Assembly (NCBI GenBank): GCA_963821705.1
Contig: CAWGEV010000005.1
Location: forward strand, 124,001-188,000
DNA length: 64,000 nt
Direction of reading: 5' to 3'
From: DASUPK01 sp963821705
GTDB lineage: Bacteria > Actinomycetota > Thermoleophilia > Solirubrobacterales > 70-9
Notes under the pieces: model-generated
The model's input: only the letters and a program-made list of their open reading frames with translations
Databases searched by the model: none
Told to the model about the DNA's origin: nothing
Position numbers and translations under genes: made by a program
In this document: positions 59,450 to 64,000 of the stretch, piece after piece
Numbering within the stretch: position 1 is the first letter of the stretch
How the letters are laid out: each line of letters begins with the position of its first letter

Positions 59450-60943
59450 GTGGCCGACCAGACCGAAGCTCCCTACCTCGACGCAGTCGTCTCCTACGTG
59501 GCGCGGAACCCGGGACGCTTCCACATACCGGGCCACAAGGGGACCAGCGCCGACCCCGCCCTGATCGCGGCCCTCGGTGAGGCCGCCGTCCTGCACGACA
59601 TCCCCGCGGGGATCGAGGGGGTCGACGTGGGGCCGGACCCGACGCCGTTCCAGCGCGCGCAGCGCCTGGCGGCGGACGCCTGGGCGGCCCAGCGCAGCTG
59701 GTTCCTGCTGAACGGCGCCTCGGGCGGGAACCACGCCATCTGCATGACGCTCGCCCACGCCACGGGGAAGCTGATGACGGGGCCTCCCGACCGCGGCCCG
59801 GTGATCGTCCAGCGGAACGTCCACTCCTCGATCATCGACGGGCTGGTGCTCTCTGGCCTGCGGCCGACCTTCGTCGCGCCCGAGATCGACCCCGAGCTGG
59901 GCATCGCGCACTGCGTCACTCCGGAGGCGCTCGCCGCCGCCCTCGATGCGGAGCCCGACGCGGAGGCGGTCATGCTCGTCTCCCCCACCTACTTCGGCGC
60001 CGTGGCGCGCATCGGGGAGCTCGCCGAGGTGGCGCACGCCCGCGACATCCCGCTGGTCGTCGACGAGGCGTGGGGATCGCACCTGTACTTCCACGAGGGC
60101 CTCCCGGCCGGCGCCCTGCGCGGCGGCGCCGACATGGTGCTCTCCAGCACCCACAAGATCGTCGGCAGCTTCACCCAGTCCGCGATCCTGCATCTCGGAT
60201 TGGGCGGCCGGGTGGACGAGGACATCATCGACCGCTCCGTCACCCTCGTCGAGTCCACCAGCCCGAACGCCCTGATGACGGCGTCCCTCGATGCCGCCCG
60301 GCGCTTCGCGGCCACTCAGGGACACGAGCTGCTCGAAGAGACCCTCCCCACGCTGGAGCGCACCCGCGAGCGGGTCCGCGAGATCCCGGGGCTCGACGTT
60401 CTGGACGAGCGCCTGGCGGGACGGAGCAGCGTCGCCGCCTGGGACCCGCTGCGGCTCTCGGTCGACGTCCGCGGGACCGGCGCGACAGGGCATCGGATCG
60501 CCCAGCTGATGCGGGAGCGCGACGATGTCGTCCTCGAGCTCTTCTCCGAGAACGTGATCGTCGCCGTGTTCGGCCTTGGCGAGACTCCCACGGCGACCGC
60601 CGACCGGCTGGTGGAGGGGCTGCGCCACGCCGTCGCGGAGATCGGGCCCCGCGACCTCGAGCAGCGCCGCGCGTTCGCTGAGCCGCCACCCTGGGGCCCG
60701 CTCGAGCTCTCCCCGCGCGACGCCTTCCTCGGACCACAGGAGGTGGTGCCCTTCGGCGATGCCGAGGGACGGGTTTCCGCGGAATCACTCGCGGCCTACC
60801 CGCCCGGAGTTCCCAACGTGCTGCCTGGAGAGCGGCTCACCGGCCCGACGATCGCCTACATCGCCGACTCGCTCGCCCACGGCGGCCTGGTCCGCGGGGC
60901 CAGCGACCGAACGCTGAAGACGATCCGGGTGGTGACGGAATGA
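59450..60943 (+). CDS. PLP-dependent Orn/Lys/Arg decarboxylase
   Basis: A 497-residue basic amino acid decarboxylase of the fold-I group found in Gram-positive SpeA/Cad. I prefer GTG 59450 (VADQTEAPYLDAVVSYV), which matches the usual N-terminus before RFHIPGHKGTSADPAL; GTG 59393 is the alternative. Other motifs: FLLNGASGGNHAICMTLA, VQRNVHSSIIDGLVLSG, VSPTYFGAVARIGELAEVAH and the PLP Lys in MVLSSTHKIVGSFTQS. The C-terminal region has ENVIVAVFGLGETP. Substrate may be arginine (to agmatine), ornithine (to putrescine) or lysine. Its stop overlaps the next start by 4 bases. Confidence 0.9.
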   Translation: MADQTEAPYLDAVVSYVARNPGRFHIPGHKGTSADPALIAALGEAAVLHDIPAGIEGVDVGPDPTPFQRAQRLAADAWAAQRSWFLLNGASGGNHAICMTLAHATGKLMTGPPDRGPVIVQRNVHSSIIDGLVLSGLRPTFVAPEIDPELGIAHCVTPEALAAALDAEPDAEAVMLVSPTYFGAVARIGELAEVAHARDIPLVVDEAWGSHLYFHEGLPAGALRGGADMVLSSTHKIVGSFTQSAILHLGLGGRVDEDIIDRSVTLVESTSPNALMTASLDAARRFAATQGHELLEETLPTLERTRERVREIPGLDVLDERLAGRSSVAAWDPLRLSVDVRGTGATGHRIAQLMRERDDVVLELFSENVIVAVFGLGETPTATADRLVEGLRHAVAEIGPRDLEQRRAFAEPPPWGPLELSPRDAFLGPQEVVPFGDAEGRVSAESLAAYPPGVPNVLPGERLTGPTIAYIADSLAHGGLVRGASDRTLKTIRVVTE

Positions 60944-61812
60944 CGGCCGAGCAGGGCTGGGGAGTCGACTCCGAGTACGGGGTGCTCCAGGACGTCCTCG
61001 TCTGCCGGCCCGACAGCTTCCGCTGGCGCGAGACGAGCGCGATCACCCGCGCCACGCTCGAGGCGGGCCACCGCTTCGATGCGGAGCTGGCGGCCGCCCA
61101 GCACGCGGCGCTGGTCGCGTCATATGAGGACGCCGGCGTTCGCTGCCATTCCCTCGAGCCGGACCCCGCCCTGCCCTACGGGGTCTTCACCCGCGACTCG
61201 AGCACCATGGGGCCGAACGGGACCGTGGTCACCCAGCCCGCCCAGTGGTGGCGGCGCGGCGAGTACGCGCCGGTGATCCGCTTCCATCAGGAGGCCGGGA
61301 TCCCGATCCGCGGCATGATCACGGCGGGGTCGCTGGAGGGTGGCGACGTCATGATCGTCGAGCCGGGCTCCGTGCTGATCGGCTGCGGCGAGACCCGCAC
61401 TCAGGAGGTGGCCGCCAACCAGCTGGCGGAATGGTTCCGCGAGGACGGCTGGGAGGCGCGCGTGCAGCCCTTCCCCGAGCGCTACGTCCACATCGACGTG
61501 CTCGTCGCCGTCCTGGCCGAGAAGCTCGCGGCGGCGTGCACCGAGGTTCTGCCGAGCGCCGCGGTCGACTGGCTCCGCGACAAGGGATTCGACCTGATCG
61601 AGATCAGCGCCGAGCAGGCGTTCACGCTCGGCGTCAACGCGATCTCGCTCGGCAAGGAGCGGGTGCTCTCCGCCGCGACGGCGGTCGAGCTGAACGGAGC
61701 GCTTCGCGCCCGCGGCCTCGGGGTGATCGAGGTCGACCTCTCGATGTTCACGCTCGGCGGCGGCGGCCCCCACTGCCTGAGCCAGGCGCTCAGACGGGAG
61801 CGGCTTGGCTAG
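60940..61812 (+). CDS. DDAH/arginine-deiminase-fold hydrolase
   Basis: A 290-residue guanidino-modifying enzyme (pentein fold). Features: WGVDSEYGVLQDVLVCRPDSFRW at the N-terminus, FTRDSSTMGPNGTVVTQPA (Asp substrate contact), GSLEGGDVMIVEPGSVLIG, catalytic His in RYVHIDVLVAVLAEK, and the nucleophile C279 in GGGGPHCLSQAL. Relatives hydrolyse arginine, dimethylarginine or agmatine to the ureido product. Between a basic amino acid decarboxylase and a carbamoyl-type amidohydrolase, agmatine or arginine is the best guess. It overlaps both neighbours (4 and 8 bases), so the three are co-translated. Confidence 0.88.
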   Translation: MTAEQGWGVDSEYGVLQDVLVCRPDSFRWRETSAITRATLEAGHRFDAELAAAQHAALVASYEDAGVRCHSLEPDPALPYGVFTRDSSTMGPNGTVVTQPAQWWRRGEYAPVIRFHQEAGIPIRGMITAGSLEGGDVMIVEPGSVLIGCGETRTQEVAANQLAEWFREDGWEARVQPFPERYVHIDVLVAVLAEKLAAACTEVLPSAAVDWLRDKGFDLIEISAEQAFTLGVNAISLGKERVLSAATAVELNGALRARGLGVIEVDLSMFTLGGGGPHCLSQALRRERLG

Positions 61813-63028
61813 TCCCCAGATCGACGCCGCGCGGGTCATCGCCGACCTCCGCGAGCTCCAGCGGCGGACCGGGGACAGCGACGGCGCGCAGAGGCTCTGC
61901 TGGAGCGAGGGCTGGCGACGCGCCCGGGAGTTCCTGGGAGAGTTGCTCGCGGAGGTCGGCCTCGAGCTCGAGGTCGACGAGGCGGGCAACTCCTGGGCCT
62001 ACCTGCCCGGGGAGTCGGAGCCCGCGCTGGCCCTGGGCTCCCACATCGACTCGGTGCCGAACGGAGGCTGGCTCGACGGCGCCCTCGGGGTGATGGGCGC
62101 GCTCGGCGTGCTGCGCCGGTGGGCCGGCGCCGATGGCAAGCCGCCACGGACCATCACGCTCGTCGATTGGGCCGATGAGGAGGGTGCGCGGTTCGGGCGG
62201 AGCCTGTTCGGGAGCTCGGCGGCCGCAGGGACCCTCGACCCGGGCGAGCTGGCCGATGCTCGCGACTCCGACGGCCTGCGCGCCCCGGGCGTCCTGGCCG
62301 AGAACGGCGTGGAGCTCGAGCATGTTCTCGAGTGTGGGTCGCGCCTCGAGCGAATCGGCACCTACCTCGAGCTCCACATCGAGCAGGGCCCGGTGCTCGA
62401 GGCGAGGGGCATCGCCACCGCACCCGTGACGGGCTGCGTCGGCGTCGAGCGGCATCGCTTCCGCTTTCGCGGGCGGGTCGCCCACTCCGGGACCACGCCG
62501 ATGGACGCCCGCCAGGACGCCGGCCTCGCTGCGGCGGCGGCGGCGCTCCGCATGGAGGAGATCGCCGTCGGCGAGGGCGGGGTGGCGACCGTCGGGGAAG
62601 TCGCCTTCGAGCCCGGCATCCCGACGGCGGTGCCAGGCGCCGCCTCCCTGGTCGTCGACCTTCGCAACCGCGATGCGGACCGCCTTGCGCGGATGCTGCA
62701 GTCGGCACGCGACGAGGTCGAGGCGGTGGCGAAGGAGCGGGGCTGCGAGTGGAGCGAGGAGCCGGTCTGGCGAATCGACCCGATCGCCTTCGATAACGAC
62801 CTGGTCTGGCAGGCGCGGCAGGCTTGCGAGGAGGTGACCGGGCGCGGCTTCGAGCTGCCGAGCGGGGCGCTCCACGATGCCGCGTCGATGGCTCCGCATG
62901 TGCCCACGGCGATGATCTTCAGCTCCTCGATCCGCGGGATCAGCCACTCCCCCGAAGAGGACACCTCGGAGGAAGACCTGACGGCGGCCATCGAGGCCTT
63001 TGGGGCGCTGGCGAACCGGGTTCTCTGA
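61805..63028 (+). CDS. M20-family Zn amidohydrolase (N-carbamoyl/allantoate amidohydrolase type)
   Basis: A 407-residue metallo-amidohydrolase, TTG 61805 overlapping the previous gene. Motifs: LALGSHIDSVPNGGWLDGALG (metal His and Asp), VDWADEEGARFGRSLFGSSA (Glu-Glu), YLELHIEQGPVLEARG, RGRVAHSGTTPMDARQDAG and the last metal His in LPSGALHDAASMA. Family members remove carbamoyl groups from ureido compounds (N-carbamoyl amino acids, allantoate, ureidoglycolate). After the deiminase-fold enzyme it may hydrolyse N-carbamoylputrescine or citrulline. This pairing is inference. Confidence 0.9.
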   Translation: MASPQIDAARVIADLRELQRRTGDSDGAQRLCWSEGWRRAREFLGELLAEVGLELEVDEAGNSWAYLPGESEPALALGSHIDSVPNGGWLDGALGVMGALGVLRRWAGADGKPPRTITLVDWADEEGARFGRSLFGSSAAAGTLDPGELADARDSDGLRAPGVLAENGVELEHVLECGSRLERIGTYLELHIEQGPVLEARGIATAPVTGCVGVERHRFRFRGRVAHSGTTPMDARQDAGLAAAAAALRMEEIAVGEGGVATVGEVAFEPGIPTAVPGAASLVVDLRNRDADRLARMLQSARDEVEAVAKERGCEWSEEPVWRIDPIAFDNDLVWQARQACEEVTGRGFELPSGALHDAASMAPHVPTAMIFSSSIRGISHSPEEDTSEEDLTAAIEAFGALANRVL

Positions 63029-63102
63029 AAACCCCTGCACAACTGCAATGAGACTCGCGTGTTGAGGGGTAAGGCGACGTTAGCTTCGGTTGCCCTCGTC
63101 CA

Positions 63103-64000
63103 ATGGCAGGAGTCGCCACAAGCCCGCATGGGGACGCCGCCCGGCGCGCCCGCCGCGCGATCGCCCTGATCGCGGGCATCGCCCTGCTCGCCCTGCTTCT
63201 GGTTGCCGGGCGCACCCCCGATCAGGCCGTCGCCGCCAAGTCGTCGACCGGCTGCCCGGCACCTCCCTACGGTCTCTCGCCCACCGGCTCGGCGGCGGCG
63301 CGCTTCACGATGATGATCCGGATCAACACCCAGGGGAACGTCAACACCTGGACGCAGTTCAACACGGACCCGAACCATGGGGGCCTCGCGCCCTACGTTC
63401 GCCCGCAGGACATCTTCGTGCTCAACAGCCGCTTCACCGGGAGCGGCCAGTTCCCGGCGATGACGCCGACGGTCGCCGCGGGTCTCGCGAGCCAGCTCCG
63501 CGCCACCTTCGCGTGCAACCGGGTCATCGCCCTCGACGGGATGAGCCTCGACCCGACCCAGGCCGGCTACGCCTTCACCGGGATCGACGACCCGAACGTC
63601 GACGCGTTGATGACGGACCTCGAGCAGGACGACTGGAACTCCGGCCGCTCCACTGACCCGGGCCGCCCGCCGTGGACGAACCACTTCCCGACGGCGTTCC
63701 CGAGAACCAAGGGGTGGGATTTCGGCCTCGCCTCGACCGTGTCCGCCAACCCGGTCGGCGCCGGAAAGCGCACCGGCCTGGCGCCTCAGGACACCGCCGG
63801 CTGGAACTATGGCCAGCTCGCGCAGGACCTGAACAAGAAGAACTCGCGGCTCGGCTCTCGCAAGCTCGGACCCCAGAGCGTTCAGACCCAGAACTCGTGC
63901 GCGGACGGCGGCGCAACCGGTTTCGGCGCCCGCGCCAAGGCACTGAGGGAGCAGTACACGTTCAAGTTCATCACCAAGAAGGTCAAGGTCCCCGGCAAGA
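63103..64000 (+). CDS. Exported protein of unknown function, truncated by the window edge
   Basis: An open frame from ATG 63103 runs to the last base (299 codons, no stop). Residues 1-48 hold a basic start and a signal peptide (ARRAIALIAGIALLALLLVAGR). The mature part has ARFTMMIRINTQGNVNTWTQ, GLAPYVRPQDIFVLNSRF, LDGMSLDPTQAGYAFTGIDD and LMTDLEQDDWNSGR. WDFGLASTVSANPVGAGKRT and SVQTQNSCADGGATGFGARA follow. I do not recognise the family; the Asp/Trp-rich pattern could be a glycosidase-like barrel, but that is a guess. It starts 74 bases after the M20 gene and is probably a separate unit. Confidence 0.72.
   Translation, partial: MAGVATSPHGDAARRARRAIALIAGIALLALLLVAGRTPDQAVAAKSSTGCPAPPYGLSPTGSAAARFTMMIRINTQGNVNTWTQFNTDPNHGGLAPYVRPQDIFVLNSRFTGSGQFPAMTPTVAAGLASQLRATFACNRVIALDGMSLDPTQAGYAFTGIDDPNVDALMTDLEQDDWNSGRSTDPGRPPWTNHFPTAFPRTKGWDFGLASTVSANPVGAGKRTGLAPQDTAGWNYGQLAQDLNKKNSRLGSRKLGPQSVQTQNSCADGGATGFGARAKALREQYTFKFITKKVKVPGK

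Noticed and set aside
57968..60628. An 886-codon minus-strand frame opposite the aldehyde dehydrogenase and decarboxylase
   Set aside because: Spans two clearly coding plus-strand genes and shows only shadow composition.
1..64000. CRISPR arrays, insertion sequences, prophage, tRNA or rRNA genes
   Set aside because: I read the intergenic spaces and saw no regular repeat-spacer pattern, transposase, integrase, cloverleaf-like segment or rRNA sequence.

Overview
The window is 64 kb of high-GC DNA whose codons end almost always in G or C. Gene content points to a soil-type actinobacterium (Actinomycetota). The markers are a fused 2-oxoglutarate dehydrogenase/succinyltransferase of the Kgd type, an AcnA aconitase, a UbiA-family decaprenyl-phosphate phosphoribosyltransferase homologue, F420-type luciferase-like monooxygenase, PucR and TetR regulators, and c-di-AMP (ydaO-type) riboswitches in front of NlpC/P60 wall hydrolases. 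A deep-branching class such as Thermoleophilia fits, but this is inference. No rRNA, tRNA, insertion sequence, prophage or CRISPR array was seen.

Layout. 0-13 kb: secreted proteins of unknown function, an LLM-class oxidoreductase, a serine beta-lactamase-fold hydrolase, a two-gene acyl-CoA dehydrogenase operon behind a perfect palindrome, a secreted SUMF1-like protein, the UbiA prenyltransferase, and an operon of a fatty acyl-CoA reductase (frameshifted) followed by an alkyl-DHAP synthase homologue, which suggests ether-lipid synthesis. 13-22 kb: TCA-cycle genes, namely a 1458-residue lipoyl-lipoyl-E2-E1 fusion of 2-oxoglutarate dehydrogenase and aconitase. 22-28 kb: a secreted S15/CocE-type hydrolase, an SDR enzyme, and three paralogous NlpC/P60-like proteins, two of them behind c-di-AMP riboswitches. 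28-32 kb: a complete spermidine/putrescine-type ABC importer. 32-39 kb: a TetR regulator and a four-gene catabolic cluster (Rieske oxygenase, acyl-CoA dehydrogenase, NDP-forming acyl-CoA synthetase, FAD oxidoreductase). All four genes are interrupted by many single-base indels, and two near-identical operators sit in the cluster. 39-49 kb: a cell-surface island with an AlgI-like MBOAT acyltransferase, a DUF459-type SGNH protein, three small SGNH-like exported paralogues, a repeat propeller, a glycoside hydrolase, two Cys-rich paralogues and another modular exported protein. 48.8-63 kb: an amine and arginine catabolic region with an omega-aminotransferase, PucR, a saccharopine-dehydrogenase-like protein, alanine dehydrogenase and aminobutyraldehyde dehydrogenase on the minus strand. 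On the plus strand it has a broken APC permease, a broken universal stress protein, an aldehyde dehydrogenase, a basic amino acid decarboxylase, a DDAH/arginine-deiminase-fold hydrolase and an M20 amidohydrolase. The window ends inside an exported protein.

How the genes fit together. The importer plus the 48.8-63 kb region could take arginine, agmatine or putrescine to GABA and succinate. The decarboxylase, the deiminase-fold enzyme and the amidohydrolase would make putrescine. The aminotransferase would use pyruvate as acceptor, alanine dehydrogenase would recycle the alanine, and the aldehyde dehydrogenases would finish oxidation into the TCA cycle. This is inferred from family and neighbourhood, not shown.

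Caution. Frameshifts are concentrated in about 32.9-38.9 kb and 55.9-57.7 kb, with single ones near 11.66 and 57.997 kb. Protein similarity runs through every frame change, so assembly error is more likely than gene decay. These genes are described by their reconstructed products.
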